Shown here: in pieces, positions 1-13,254 of the stretch
Layout of the letters: each line of letters starts with the position of its first letter
Numbering within the stretch: the first letter of the stretch is position 1
DNA from: Rhyacophila brunnea
Lineage: Eukaryota > Arthropoda > Insecta > Trichoptera > Rhyacophilidae
NCBI GenBank assembly: GCA_022495005.1
Contig: JAGYXB010000515.1
Span: forward strand, 124,001 to 188,000
Reading direction: 5' to 3'
DNA length: 64,000 bases
Translations under genes and position numbers: made by a program
Notes under the pieces: generated by a model
Databases searched by the model: none
Told to the model about the DNA's origin: nothing
What the model saw: the letters and a program-made list of their open reading frames with translations, nothing else

Positions 1-1873
1 TATGCAATCGAATATCTTCATTTTATATTGCAAATTACGCAATAACTAGCACCACTATCGGAACTCGTTATTTAGTGCCACGGGCTAACTATAAGGAATT
101 ATGCTCGTGACAATAATTATTATTGTGTCAAATAGAAAATCGATTACATTATAATTTGTCATGTTTAGTAAATTTTATTTTCGGAGTAAAATTTTGACTA
201 TTGCGTACTTACAAGAAAACCGAATAGTTTTATATAAACAAAAAAAAAGACCTATATAATATAAAATGAATATAGATATCTAATAAAAATAGAGTATTTT
301 ATATAATTTATAATTATTATTATAATGATTTCATGATTTTTTTTCTCTTATTCATTATTATTACACATAATGTTAATTATAAAACAAGACAATAATTTAC
401 ATAAATGTTGATCGAATATAGTTTATCAAGTATGTAGCTAGTTCAACGTTTTAATATTTTTAAAAATACAAGTACACTAACATTTTCCGTAAGTGTTACT
501 TAAAGCGCCTAAACGTTCCTAGTAAGGTCTACTTTTACTAGGCACGTCACTGCGCATATCACTTCAAGATGTATAAAAATAAACAATTTTATTATTGCTA
601 GCATGGGAATATTGCAAAATGTGTTTCTTTTAAGTATCATATTTATTTCAGTGAATATTTATATCTTATCAATATTTTTTACATACACTAGGTTACAATT
701 CAATACTTGTGTGTAGTGGATTAGATTTAATGTAGTAAAAAATCAACTTTAACTTGAATATTAAATGAATTATTAATGTTGAATGAATAATATTTTAGTG
801 GCGTGTTTAGTGACGTACAGACCCAATACGGAGACTGATTTTCAGGCGCCTAATATAAAAAATAACAATTTTATTTCACGTCCACGAAATCTATAAAAGA
901 TGTAAGTATATAATATTCACAATTTCTGCATTAGTTTTCTGTCTCTTAGCAACGCGTGATCTTCTTACTCTCACCACGATAATACCGATTTTAACTTGAT
1001 AGTTGAGCCTATTTTCAGTGAAACCTAAATCGATATTATTATATAAATAAAATCACCACATTGTGAGAAATACACATCTTTTATCAATTATGGTATTATT
1101 TAATATGTACCAAAACTGATTTGAACTGTTATGAGACCCCCTTCTATATTTTATAACTAATCGGTTGTATTATTTACATCAAATAAAATCACCGCTGAGA
1201 ATATTGCACTCGTATTATTTATTGAATAAAGAAATCATTTACTTAATTAAAAATGAATCTGGCACTTTTGTGACATTTATATAGGTAGGTATATCATTCA
1301 ATTACAAACCATATTAACCGCAAGTATTTACATTTGTTTGACCTCATAGCGTGACCGAGTATGCCAAACCTATGGTTTACAATTTCAAAGTGGTAAACTA
1401 AAACACTTGTACGGCTGAGCTTTTACATGAAATCGATTACAACACTTTTGTGCTCTTTTGCAAAGTATTCAGTTTCTACTCAAACAATGTAGGCAGGCAC
1501 TTACGACTTATCTGCACTTGCGTAATTGGCCGAAGCTTTTAAGCGATGGCCTGATTGGACAATCAATATTTTTTTTACATTTTTTGTTGCATAAAAGCTC
1601 GTAGCGAGAACGGAAGTGTAGTATACACGGAAATACGTTCATGATGTTAGTATACTTACGTAACAAAGATTGATGTGCTTAATGTCGAGTTACCTTTATA
1701 AATATTTAGATTTTGTAAAATGCGTTACCAAATATTAACGAATATTTTTTTGCCATAAATACGTACACGCACCTGTCATATGTATATATTGTTATGGAAA
1801 AATCATACCAAAGCCGGGTTCTCATTAGCGAATCGTAACTGTAACCGTTTCAGATACTGTAACCAACTCTAGT
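1..1873. other. AT-rich non-coding stretch
   Basis: No convincing exon or intact mobile element is visible. Two pieces look like debris of a hAT-like family also present at 9998-10641. One is the end sequence CTAGGCACGTCACTG at 539-553, which read in reverse resembles the CAGTGACGTCCCTAG terminus of that element. The other is about 813-985, which shares the GCAACGCGTGATCTTCTTACT type of segment. A tail resembling the right end of repeat family C (ATCAAATAAAATCACCGC) lies near 1178-1196. The rest is simple AT-rich sequence. Confidence 0.5.
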
Positions 1874-2113
1874 CAGGGCTTGAAATGGACCGGAGCATAC
1901 CGGAGCGCCGTTTCGGTTCATGAAATCGGCAAAATTATCGCTCCTTCTCGTGAAAAATTAATTTATCTGCCTGACGGAGATAGGATATAATAAAATAAAA
2001 TCTAACGCATTTATTGTTATAAAATATACATCAAATTAGATACTTACTTATGTTAATATTTTTGGAAAATTATCGACCACTCCGGTTCGTAAAATTTTCT
2101 ATTTCGAGCACTG
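1874..2113. mobile_element. Short hAT-like non-autonomous element (family F, copy 1)
   Basis: The left end reads CAGGGCTTGAAATGG and the reverse complement of the right end reads CAGTGCTCGAAATAG, an imperfect terminal inverted repeat of the hAT type (CAG...CTG). Just inside lie paired ACCGGAGC and CTCCGGTTCG motifs. Flanks of actctagt and ctctagat share CTCTAG, suggesting a decayed 8-bp target duplication. At 240 bp it has no coding capacity. Related copies lie at 53608-53805 and 4836-4985. The family grouping is seen directly; assignment to hAT rests on the end motif and approximate duplication length. Confidence 0.6.
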
Positions 2114-4835
2114 CTCTAGATGCGAAATAATTATGTATTAGGCTTGTGAACTTTATTTAACATAATTTGGCGTCCATACTAGTTACTGTATCTGCAACGG
2201 TCACAGTTACAGCTCGCTTATGAGTACCCGGCTTAAGAGTTTGTATTTTAACTATAACAAACAAGCTTTATAACATCTATCACAGCACTTAATATTATTC
2301 TGAAAAGTTTTAATAATTGAACTGGTAGCCTCGGACATCTATATTTTTTGACACCTATTTCTTTTAAGATATACGTGGTATAAATGAGAATATATTTTAA
2401 GGTGGATAAATCTTAAATAACAAATTATTATTGTTTGGCTTTGAAATAATTATGAAGTGAAAATTTTCGAAGGATTGATATTATAATAATATAATTATTA
2501 TATATCAAAAATCTTCAAAGCCCTATTTTATTTATTTTTATTATAAAGAGCCGCATCTTCATGACGATATCATATTTGTATGTAGTGTATACGTAAATAC
2601 ATTTAAATGCATTTTTAATAGATTTTTAAATAATATAATATAATCAAATACTTACTTATTTCTATTCAAACAGGGGATTGGCGAAGCTTTAATTTATTTT
2701 ATGAGAGTTCACACCAGCCGTAGTTGCGATTTAATATACTATTATTCATATACTGTATTTTAACGATGTAGCCCAACTTGATCTATATTTTAAAAGCTTC
2801 ACATAAGTTAGAAAATATTCTGCGAGAAACAAGGTTTCGACAATAACTTATCGAGACTGAAACTGCGTGAAACTTTCCGCGTCACAGATTGAAACTCAGG
2901 ACAGGCCCAATGTAAATAAGAATAAGATAATATATCTCGATCTTTTTTAATGTGGGTGTCATATTTTATTATGTAAAATTTCTAGTTATAAAATTTTAAT
3001 TTGAAAAAAATTTTGATTACAATATTATATTATATTTAATAAACTATTTCTTTTATTCGAAAAATGATTCACAAGATTTTGAGAATGTAATATTCCATAA
3101 TATATTAAACATACATAACTTAGTTAAGTAGACGTTATAACTAAAATAATTGGCGAGAGCCGAGCGTCGGTTAGTAATTAAGGTAATTAATATTCCTTCA
3201 TTTAATACACAGTAACTGATAGTCAATAATAACGCAATTGGATCTCATTTATGACATACTAGTTTAAATTGTCGCAATTAAACAGGACGCTCGTAGTATA
3301 ATTAGTTAATGCAACAGCTGGCGTGATACCAGTCAAGCTTCGTATTTTTTTCAAATATGATTTTTTCTAATGGGTATCTGAGATGTTTTCAAGTTATGTA
3401 TGTTCAATATATTTTATTATTAAATACCACTCATTATTTTGCCTTTTCAATTCACACGATTTAAGATTGAACGTACATAATTTGAAGACACGTTAAAGAA
3501 ATATATAACCACTATAAATATCTTTTTGCGACAAAGTTGACTAGTGGTTTTTACAATATTCTCTGAAGAGCTTTTTGAATTTTGTAATTATCGGCAGTCA
3601 GCTTTTACGTTCATTCTATACGATCAGTTTAGTATACAACCAAATTGTTAAATAGTATTAAATAGCAATGATATTTATTTTATTGTACTTAAGTCAAAAT
3701 GACAACATAACTTCTGAATATACTATCCAAAAGTCAATATTATTTTTAACTGAATATTTAAGTTTGATACAAATAATAATTACTTATGCCAAGGTACATA
3801 AGTATTTTTATTACTATTGGTCTGTATATTAATAAATCCTAAATATTACATTTATAGAAGTACGCAAGTTGGTGTTGTCAACGCCTGAATCACAATATCT
3901 CGTGTTCCTTGCAGCTGTCAGTTGTTTAACAAATCTGCTTGGAAACATAATTATTTTCTTAGCAAACACCACCAAATTTATCGCTCGTTTTCAGACCTTC
4001 GAGTAGGTTAGTTATCTCTCATACATTTCCGACAGTTCTTAAGGAAAAATACATTGGAACAGTATTTTTGGACACTCTTTATGAGGTGATTGAACTTTTG
4101 ATTTCCTCTACTTTATATAATCAAATATTTGTTTACAACAAATTAAATAGAAAATCATTTATCGGTGGAGTAGTAGAACGCCTGTCTTTGAAGTCACAGT
4201 TTATAGTTCAAATGCGTCCGGAAAAAAATCACAAGTATTTAATTATCGATAACAAAGACCCAAATGGATAGCAATCATTCTACATATATAAAACAATCTT
4301 TTGTAAGTTACCTTAATGGTGCTTCATTTAGGAGCAAAATTATTTACTAAAAAATAATTATAAATAAACACAAGTTATAAGCGTAATTTATTTACGTCTA
4401 CCCCTTTCAAAACCAATATTATTAATATTTTGTTGTGTAAACTGCGTATAGGTGCATACTTTAAATAATTTTAATACGTAATAATATGTACCAATATATA
4501 CGAGTACCATAAAAAGAACATTTCTCATATTGCAATCGAAATTATTCATTGTTTTCCCAAAGAATATTTATTTTGTATTCTATGTGTGAAATTATTACCT
4601 GACAATCTACACTGTATGCTATGCTGCCTTGTCTTTTAGTATGCTAGTCGAATATGAAACATTTTTATAACTGAAGGCCTTCCACCTAGTTCTTCGCTGC
4701 TGAATTGATCCAGCGGTTATCCACTCGACATTTCAGCATCTTTGTGATTTCTATGCCATCGCGTCTTCTTGCTTTCCTCTTGTATATATTGGTTTATTAT
4801 TTGCATGCCACTAGTTTAAAGACAGTTAATCCATT
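2114..4835. other. AT-rich non-coding stretch with one hairpin-family fragment
   Basis: No exon is recognisable; the 67-codon frame at 4068-4271 has no family features and AT-driven composition. At about 3037-3110 a segment (TTCGAAAAATGATTCACAAGATTTTGAGAATGTAATATTC in sense, interrupted by changes) is related to one arm of the inverted repeat at 23311-23505. The rest is unremarkable A/T-rich DNA. Confidence 0.45.
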
Positions 4836-4985
4836 TGACTGTCGGAGCATCATATTACAAAAAAATACAACACACTTATTTTTATTTAATAATAAGTGTA
4901 AGTATAAAATTCTATAAATAATATCTTGATATTTTGGTAAATTGTCCTCCGGCTCCGGTTCGTATTTTTTATACTTTGAGCGCTG
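4836..4985. mobile_element. 3' part of a family F hAT-like element (copy 3)
   Basis: The right-hand half matches the element at 1874-2113. It starts with a CTGTCGGAGCATCATAT segment comparable to CTGACGGAGATAGGATAT and runs through CTCCGGCTCCGGTTCG to TTTGAGCGCTG, which ends in the same CTG terminus. No left terminus with CAGGGCT can be found, so this copy is truncated or too diverged at its left end. Confidence 0.45.
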
Positions 4986-7117
4986 GTAAAATGACCTAAA
5001 AAATCTGATATTAAGAACTGGCCGATTATTTGAATATCTATAATGTCTAATCGCACTATAGGGTTAAACAAGAGTGATATACCCGATAATTATTTACAAC
5101 ATAATATAAAAAGCTCTTTGTCATTGGAATAGCAAAGAAAATTTATCCTTTTCAAATTCTATTGAACAAAAATCTTCTACGCCACTGTTTTTTTGGGTGG
5201 GTAGTTGTGTGAATAAATCGAAATGTTCTTCTTATAACTACATTCAAATCTTGTATATACAAGTAATTATATTGTATGCAACGTCAAACTTTGTAATCAA
5301 CGACTCTCATACAAAACCACTATTCAAAACATCAAATAGCTCGTGTGGGGTGATCAACCATTCTGCAGTATCAATTACAGTATCACACCGCGGTCACAAA
5401 TTTCCCACTTGACCCTTTAACTTGCACGGTGCGCCTGTCAAACTTCGGGCGATCGCGAATTCATCAAAAACCTTCCCTGCAACGAATCAACTCTTACATT
5501 TGGTAGGTATCTGTTATCAAGGATGCCAGGACAAAAAGGTATGTTTTATACATCACTTATCCGTATAAAATTAATTTATCACAAATAAAAATCGATTATA
5601 TAATTAAATCAAACAAATTTGTAAGAGATTGTTTTACAGTTTATGTATTTAGTTTTGTTTCTAGTGCACTTACATAGTGAAAAAATCCTATGGCATTAGG
5701 TTTGTGAACAAAATTAGTTCCTAAGTTTCCTGTAAAAAATCTCCAGTTCTGAAGATGGACTCAATTGATTGAACAAATAACTAATCACAATTTCTCTAAA
5801 AAAAATAATGAAAAGTATTTACAAAAAAAAAAAAAAATCTCTTTGCTAGGGATGAGACACACGATGACACAGTTTGCAGCAAATTGTCACGAACTGTGGT
5901 GTAACCACATACTATTAACATACTTGATTTCAATTCTATACATGCGTTGCTCAGTCTGCATTAATCTGAAGTGCTGTGTGTCTTCGCCCTTAGGTGGCCA
6001 AGATTCACAACCTCAGAACAAATAGGTACATATGATAAAAATGCGAAAGTCAGTCGCCATAGACGAATATTTTGAAACTAGTTTTTGGTTTAATATTATT
6101 TTAATGACGATCAGACTAGAAAACGCATGAAATACAAAGCCGGCTGAGTGTTCTCAAATATTACTAATATTGATTGCGTGATAAACAGTTTAATGTATCT
6201 TATGATACAATCGCATAAAAAATTAAAATAACATATTTTTTCACAACCTCGCCCAGTAGTTAACCCACGTCCCTTATTAATGTGTTCCCTGTCATAACAG
6301 TATGTAGATATAATTAAAAGAATAACAAACGTTTTTAAAACTCTCTTCTAAATGAGATATCTGCTACGTCTTGAAAAAAAGTTCCGGATCCACACCATGC
6401 TTCATTCTTGCTCCATTGTAGCACTGGATGTTACAATAAAAAAAATATAATACTAGCGCACATCCATTTTTTTGTAATACATGCATAAATAAATACTGTT
6501 TTTATATTATGTTGTATTGTGTCAGTTGTGTGATGAAAAAGATGGCCAAAATAGGACGCAGGCCCTTGTTTCTTGGGCCGCGATCGGTAATTTAGGAAGT
6601 TGTTTTTGTTGCAAGGTGTTTACGTTGATTGATGTAACGCGGCGCGGGATGAAAAAACCATTACCGCCATCTTTCACAAAACAAAAAACGAAACATGTAT
6701 TTTATTTCATACGTAGTTATGCATCTAGAGTGATAGAACAGTGAAAGATGTGGTGAATGTCAAAATAGCCATATTTACTGGAATAGAACTACCAACTCGT
6801 AACAATTTAATATGTACTGCAATACGTAAAGAAACGTTTTAAAACAAATAATTTATACTATAATATAGTAAATACTTTACTAAATTCTCCACGTTATTTA
6901 TAAAATCGGGAGTAATTTATTTAGTATTTTTTATGATAAATATGAATTATATTCACTAATTAATTAATCGAACTGATTAATGAATTACTTGTACTATATT
7001 TTTTATTAATTGTATAGGTAATATAAAATACTAGTAAGATAGTTTTTAAGGATCTCCTCAGATCACTCGGCGTGCTTCCATGTACTATTTTTTTTACTCA
7101 TATTTTTCCTGTATTTA
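4986..7117. other. AT-rich non-coding stretch with a locally GC-richer patch at 5340-5530
   Basis: Most of this interval is AT-rich without recognisable genes. The patch at about 5340-5530 is richer in G+C and CpG. It ends with ATGCCAGGACAAAAAG followed by GTATGT (ATG at 5522, donor-like GT at 5538), which could be a tiny first coding exon encoding MPGQK; support is weak. The frame at 6517-6744 and its neighbours have no recognisable domain and are treated as chance. Confidence 0.35.
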
Positions 7118-7598
7118 ACCACGTTTTTCTTAGCTCGTATTCTTGTTTGTCCGGTGGTTGTTTATCCAGTACAAATCTTGCAATCGATTTTTAACTAACT
7201 TCCCGACTAATTAGACATTTGAAACTTTTAGAATATCTTCCATCCATCTTTAAGTAGAATTGAATTCATTTTCAGTTAATTCTGTTTTGTATGAAAAGTT
7301 ATTTCGGAAGAAATCCGTAATCCAATCCACTATTATTGGTTGCTAAGGAGGTGGTCCTAGCAACTAAATTATTAATATATACGTGCGTTACTATGTAAAT
7401 CAAAATGACATTTCAGTATTATATAGTTTTGTTTGTTTGTTGCAAAATAGCAAAAAAATGATTTGTTGACAATTGCCTTATTTGTCCTAAATTATTAATA
7501 CATAAATTATTAATACATAGAATTGTCAAGTTTATATGATTCAACAGAAAATTTAAAAACGTGGTATATAAAAAGTTCTTTTTATCTTGTAATTATTT
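7118..7598 (+). mobile_element. TIR element, family A, copy 1
   Basis: A repeat of about 480 bp bounded by ACCACGTTTTT on the left and AAAAACGTGGT on the right, with about 30 further conserved bases (AGTTCTTTTTATCTTG) outside the right repeat. Copies 2 (24995-25486) and 3 (57569-58070) align over almost the full length, in the same orientation. This copy lacks a short segment (AGAACACGATGCCAAT region) present in the other two, and contains a small duplication of AAATTATTAATACAT near 7490-7520. There is no open frame, so it is a non-autonomous MITE-like element of unassigned superfamily. Confidence 0.75.
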
Positions 7599-9997
7599 AT
7601 ATTAAATTTAAGATTTTTTTCTCAGTTAACACGGTTTGTTAATCCTTATAAAATCTTATCAAATAAACATGGTTTAACATCATCTCTTTTATGCACAGCT
7701 ACAATACACATAATATTATGATATACAGAGAAACTGTGTGTTTTTTTATGTTCGTAAAATTATTATAAGAATGTGAGCAGTCATTGGCTCAGTAAATTAT
7801 ACACTTGTCCGAATTACCTCCGACTCACAGATGTGATCATTTTTAGGAGATTACCGGCATCTAACCTAACCTAACCTGGTGTCCGCGTGGATAAACTTAG
7901 TCCAATCAAATCGTTTATTTTTTCCCCCTTTTGTTACGTCATCATCATCAACATAACCACACCGTATCATTAATTTTAATTATCGTCTACGGAGGCTTTG
8001 AACGTTGTCCCGTTACAGGATCTGACCCTTGAAAGTATTTAATATGCTGGTGGATGCATATTATTTAAATGGTGTAATTATTCATAAAAGTATGAAAAAA
8101 CATGTAAGTATACATATATAAAATAATTAACATTATCCAATATATAATATTGAGGCTTCCAAGACTACAAAGAAAGACTACATAAAGATGATGGCATTTA
8201 CAAAAATTAACACAAGTTTTAATGATACATTAATACAAATTAAAAACATAGAACTTCCGTGCTAAACACATTTACACGATATATTCCGAAACTGATTCAT
8301 AATAGTGTTGAATAGGGCATTTGAATTTGGCAGTTTGCGTACCACTTTACAATCATTATTAAATGGACATTATTAATATCATGAAATAGACACTGTCTTG
8401 ACAAGAAAATAAGCATTTTATAAGTAAGTCTCCCGGAATCATAAAGATGAAAATAAAGAATTCCCTAGTGTGAAGTGTATACTGACTTAAAGAATAGAAA
8501 AAATAGCTTAGTTTCAATTTTGAACAAATAATAAACATTGACAAGAATGGATAGAGCATTATCATCACCACACGTCGCCTTCAAGAATTCTTATCGCTCA
8601 CCAAGTCATATTATCAGCATCCCACAGCGTCGCCATTCATCATGTGGATGGTATTATTTAGTGGCCTTCTAAATCGCCGGAAACTGATTGACTTGAAAAA
8701 AGGCACACCGGAGACTCTTTTGGAGCAACTCCAGTACCTGCAATCTGCAAGTGTGGAGACATTTTTTTTTTCAATTTTACGTCTGTATCATAAATATGCA
8801 TACAAAACTCTCATTCAATATTGGTAATATTTGAGGACACTCGTTTCACGGTGCGTTTTGTATTTCTGACGTTTACAGTACAACCGTCATAAGTTAATAA
8901 ACCGAATCTTGCTCGAAATCCTTGGTCCATGGCAACCATTCTATATTAATAGCCTTCTTAAGGACTCACTACCGTAAAGGAGCAAAGAATGAACTTCGAA
9001 TAGACGGCAATATGTAATTGAATATAGCTCCGGCAGAGGAGTATTCTAACATATCACCTAATTTTGAAAATCAATATAAAAGTGATACATACTCGTATTA
9101 TGGTATGTCGTTACGTATTCAGGTACCTACTTAATTATCCCGGGAAATTAACTGCCAGGCGTGATATTTTTTAACACGGCCGTCCATGACCGCGTTAACT
9201 ACGAGCTGTCCGCTACGACCTTTTATATGGAATCGCTCCGAGTGATATCCGTGCTATTTTGAAGTAATAAAAATAACGGAAACGTGTTGCCGTATTAACT
9301 ATTTAGTATAGCCCTGCAGATTCGCCGCATTGACTTGAATGTTACAAAAATGTATGTATTATGACTTCCATTGATTGCTATGATTATACATATTTATGTT
9401 GTGTGAAAATACACAAAAAACATTTCCTGATAACATATATGAATTCAGAAACATTACTCGCATTCTTGCAAAATACTCCATCATTGCAAATTACACAAGC
9501 TCACCTAAAATTACGTTGATTCAGTTAATATAATAACACTCGACTTCAAGTCTCACTCATTGAAAAAACAATCACGTTGAATGTCGATTTTTTTTTTGTT
9601 AAAATATTACTAATAAAAAAATTACAGGCTAGCATATCACAGTTATATTTAAAAACGCATTAGAACGGAGCGGCCGACTGAGGTACGAGTCCAGCCGACT
9701 CACCTGAATGAGCGACGATGAGATTGGGTCAATTATCTGGGTGAGACAGCTCTGGGGATCACTTCTAAACTAACAAATTCAACGAGTGTTTTAAACTCAT
9801 ACTCCGGTTCCATCTAATTTAATAATTAATAACCATGTTAATAATTTGCTATGCGTTCAATTATTTTTATTCAAGTCAATCTATAGTCTAAGTTCAAAAC
9901 AGAGTTTACATAAGATTTAATAATGTAACAGTATTATTATTGAAAATATATACTTACGAAAGACTCATAAATATATTATATATTTGAATATCTTAAG
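7599..9997. other. AT-rich non-coding stretch
   Basis: A short run of three CCTAA units occurs at about 7863-7877, a minor telomere-type motif on the opposite strand. A segment at about 8820-8850 (TTGGTAATATTTGAGGACACTCG) recurs near 42047, marking a low-copy dispersed repeat (family H). Moderately GC-rich unique patches at 9150-9260 and 9660-9770 have stops in all frames I followed. The frames at 8359-8571 and 8642-8827 show no recognisable family. Confidence 0.45.
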
Positions 9998-10641
9998 CAG
10001 TGACGTCCCTAGGCAAAATGTCGCCCTAAAGCAGACTATGCGTACCCCTTTCATTTCTTGTCTCATATATACCTAGTATGCAATTTTTTTTTGTAGAGTA
10101 TATGCTTCATAACTTTTCACTCTGTCTCTAGGATGAAAATGATATAATATATTCTAAAAATGTTTTATTTACATATTATATAATGCATTTATTTATATAG
10201 TATTACATATATTTAATACAAGTGAATATCATTTTATCTCATTTTATGCAAGCTAATCAGGTAAAGAGGCGTATTAGTGTAGTAAAAAGATATAAAACGT
10301 ATACTCTACCAACCTACACATTTTATTACTTACCTATTTATTTGTAACTTTAAGTAAATTTAAGTGTAACAAAAATGTTTAAAAAAAAAGTCACATACAC
10401 ATCGTTTACTGAAGATTAAAGCATTTTCACGAAATCTTGGAAGGCCTTATTGTAAAAATTATGCCTCTGCTATAAACTGCCATTATCGGCTGATGTCAGC
10501 ACTTTCGAAGCAACCGTATCGGCTACTGTATGGAAAAACTGCCACTGCTATCATAGGTTGTAATAATATTATTGTCATTCGTTCCTTCATTTGCCGCCTT
10601 TAAGCAACGCATGATCTTCCTACTCCTACGGATCGTCACTG
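9998..10641 (+). mobile_element. hAT-like non-autonomous element (family E, full copy)
   Basis: The left terminus is CAGTGACGTCCCTAGG. The reverse complement of the right terminus is CAGTGACGATCCGTAGG, giving about 17-bp inverted ends. The flanking octamers atcttaag (left) and atctttgg (right) agree at six of eight positions, as expected for an old 8-bp hAT target duplication. The 644-bp body has no reading frame. Near its right end is a block (TTCATTTGCCGCC...GCAACGCATGATC) that recurs near 29938-30005 and 930-985. A fragment in opposite orientation sits inside the nested cluster at 55667-55920. Confidence 0.7.
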
Positions 10642-11546
10642 ATCTTTGGAGAAAGTATTTATTGGCAAATCATTCGTCATTGCCCGGTAAGTGTATTATG
10701 TCAGTAAATAAGGTACTTTTCTGAAGTTTCAAATTTCTTATGCAGCAACAAATCTACTATGAATTGAATTTTAGATAGGCGTTTAAATAGATCAAACTTA
10801 TGTTCATTTTATCTCGAGAAAATAGAGCTGGAGCTCAGACTGTAATATTATCAATGTCAGAATTTAGATGACAAGAAACACTTTTAAAAAAATGTACAAT
10901 TTTTTCAGTAATCGAGACTGGACACTCGTTGGATGACGATCAGTCGCTACATTATGGCCGTAGTAAAAATATGAAATTTTTTAGTTATGACTAACATGAA
11001 GATTCTTGGGCTGATCATATAACTAATCAGAAGGCTTTAAGATGATCCAATAAGCCAAGAAAACTTATAGCAACAAACGCTGAAAGACTGTATACCTACT
11101 CCGGGCATATTTTCCGCAACAAAAAGTACCTATGATTTACTCTATATTTTATTTATACTGTAATAAATTTCAGATATATAGACAAAATAAGATTATCAAA
11201 GCGTTGGTTACTTGATATGACTGGCCCATGATAGATAGATGTACTACAATTTTGTCAATAACTTTCTATAGAAAACTGCACCAAAAGAAGAAGTTAATTT
11301 TGAACTGCTGTTGTATTACAAGGTTTAAGTAAGGACTAAAACACACAGCACTGCAGTTCGAATATATCGACGCAGATCTTACACGATTTGAAATGCATCC
11401 GATTAGAATCTCCAATTGGATTAAAAAACTTGTTTAAATTTAATGATTTTGATAAATTATTCAAATATCGACCATTCCCTGTACAATCACTTCGAGCATT
11501 TTTAACATAAAATAATATATCTGTGCCTACCTAAGTAAAATTTTAT
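10642..11546. other. Non-coding spacer before the large palindrome
   Basis: AT-rich sequence with many stops in every frame. I see no repeat copy shared with the rest of the window and no exon signal. It ends in ATTTTATTTAA, whose TTAA forms the outer boundary of the palindrome. Confidence 0.45.
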
Positions 11547-12942
11547 TTAAGGGGGGACATGCTCGTCGAAGGTCAAAATTGAGTTTTTATTGTATTTTCA
11601 AACCATGATCCTGGACACTCCTTAAACGTTGTAGATAATCTCTTTATATAATTTTGAAGTCTTATTATCCTTTATAGTTATTTTAAACATTTGATGACTG
11701 CATAAAGTATTTTTGTTACATAAAATAGTATTCTTTTAAACCTCTCGCTCTAATGTTTTAGAATATAGTCATATTTCGGTACATAACTGTGCAGTGGTGT
11801 TAAGATTTTTTACATTTATTAATTTTTAAACGCATTTATAAAACCATTAGCATAATTTATTACGAGATAATTTTTGTAAAATATTCACGATAAAAAATTA
11901 TATTGATAATCTCTGTGATCCCAAATTTGACAAGAATTAGGCATTTTATTATTCAAAAAATCGGCAAGATTAACACATTTGAAGATAATTCTAAAGATAC
12001 TAATTATAAGCTATGTCTTTGACCATTCAAGTGTGATAAACATCTTATGAATATGATTGCTTTATAATAATTATTGACCTAAGAATAAGGTAGTGTTTTT
12101 TTGAAATACGCCATTTCTTTTGTCATTCCCCAGTGGTTAAGCTACAACATACGGCCGTAGCCATAAATTGACAAACTATAATTGAAGTAGGGAGTAAAAT
12201 GATATTGACGCGCGTGTTTGAACATGTACTGTTTAAAAAAAAAAAAAAAATTCGGTTAGGTACATGTTCAAACACGCGCGTTAACATAATTTTACTCCCT
12301 ACTTTAATTATAGTTTGTCAATTTATGGCTACGGCCGTATGTTGTAGCTTAACCACTAGGGAATGACAAAGAAATGGCGTATTTCAAAAAAACACTACCT
12401 TATTCTTAGGTCAATAATTATAATAAAGCAATCATTATTCATAAGATGTTTATCACACTTGAATGGTCAAAGACATAACTTATAATAAGTATCTTTAGAA
12501 TCATCTTCAAATGTGTTAATCTTGCCGATTTTTTGAATAATAAAATGCCTAATTCTTGTCAAATTTGGGATCACAGAAATTATCAATATAATTTTTTATA
12601 GTGAATATTTTACAAAAATTATCTCGTAATAAATTATACTAATGGTTTTATAAATGCGTTTAAAAATTAATAAATGTAAAAAATCTTAACACCACTGCTT
12701 AGTTATGTACCGAAATATGACTATATTCTAAAACATTAGAGCGAGAGGTTTAAAAGAATACTATTTTATGTAACAAAAATACTTTATGCAGTCATCAAAT
12801 GTTTAAAATAACTATAAAGGATAATAAGGCTTCAAAATTATTTAAATAGATTATCTACAACGTTTAAGGAGTGTCCAGAATCATGGTTTGAAAATACAAT
12901 AAAAACTCAATTTTGACCTTCGACGAGCATGTCCCCCCTTAA
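11547..12942. mobile_element. 1.4-kb near-perfect palindrome (fold-back element) bounded by TTAA
   Basis: The left arm 11547-12229 and right arm 12260-12942 are inverted copies of 683 bp each, separated by about 30 bp that include an A-run (12235-12250) and TTCGGTTAG. The arms stay exactly symmetric in position from outer to inner end and differ at only a few scattered bases. The outer ends read TTAAGGGGGGACATG and CATGTCCCCCCTTAA. TTAA at both borders fits a piggyBac- or Sola3-type target site, but because TTAA is itself palindromic this cannot be proved here. No reading frame exists in the arms. A transcript through it would form a very long double-stranded hairpin. A one-arm relative lies at 32874-33531. 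Confidence 0.85.
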
Positions 12943-13254
12943 TATAATATTTTCATAATGATACCAATTTCGAATGAGTCAAGCGTAGTGATACTACGGA
13001 GGGTGAGTCAAATTTTAGTAAAACAAAAGGGTTAAAAACGAAATGCCCCAAGGTGACGACTGTTAAACTTTAGTCTGTATTCAGAGATTGTTAAACTTTC
13101 AATAAACGTTGATATTATTATAATGCTTCTCGCTGTGTCTAAATATAAATATATACTTTATGTAGTAAGTACTTATTCCACATAATGTATTATTAATCAA
13201 GACCGGTTTCCTCCGCTTCATTGGGACATTGTCAACTGATACAAATTGTATTTT
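12943..13254. other. Non-coding spacer
   Basis: A short interval between the palindrome and a SINE relict. The segment near 12992 (CTACGGAGGGTGAGTCAAA) loosely resembles the mariner terminus seen at 27181, but without a partner repeat it is not called. No exon signal is seen. Confidence 0.4.

Noticed and set aside
12992..13012. Second mariner terminus
   Set aside because: CTACGGAGGGTGAGTCAAA is similar to, but not the same as, the 27181 terminus, and no transposase or partner end is nearby.
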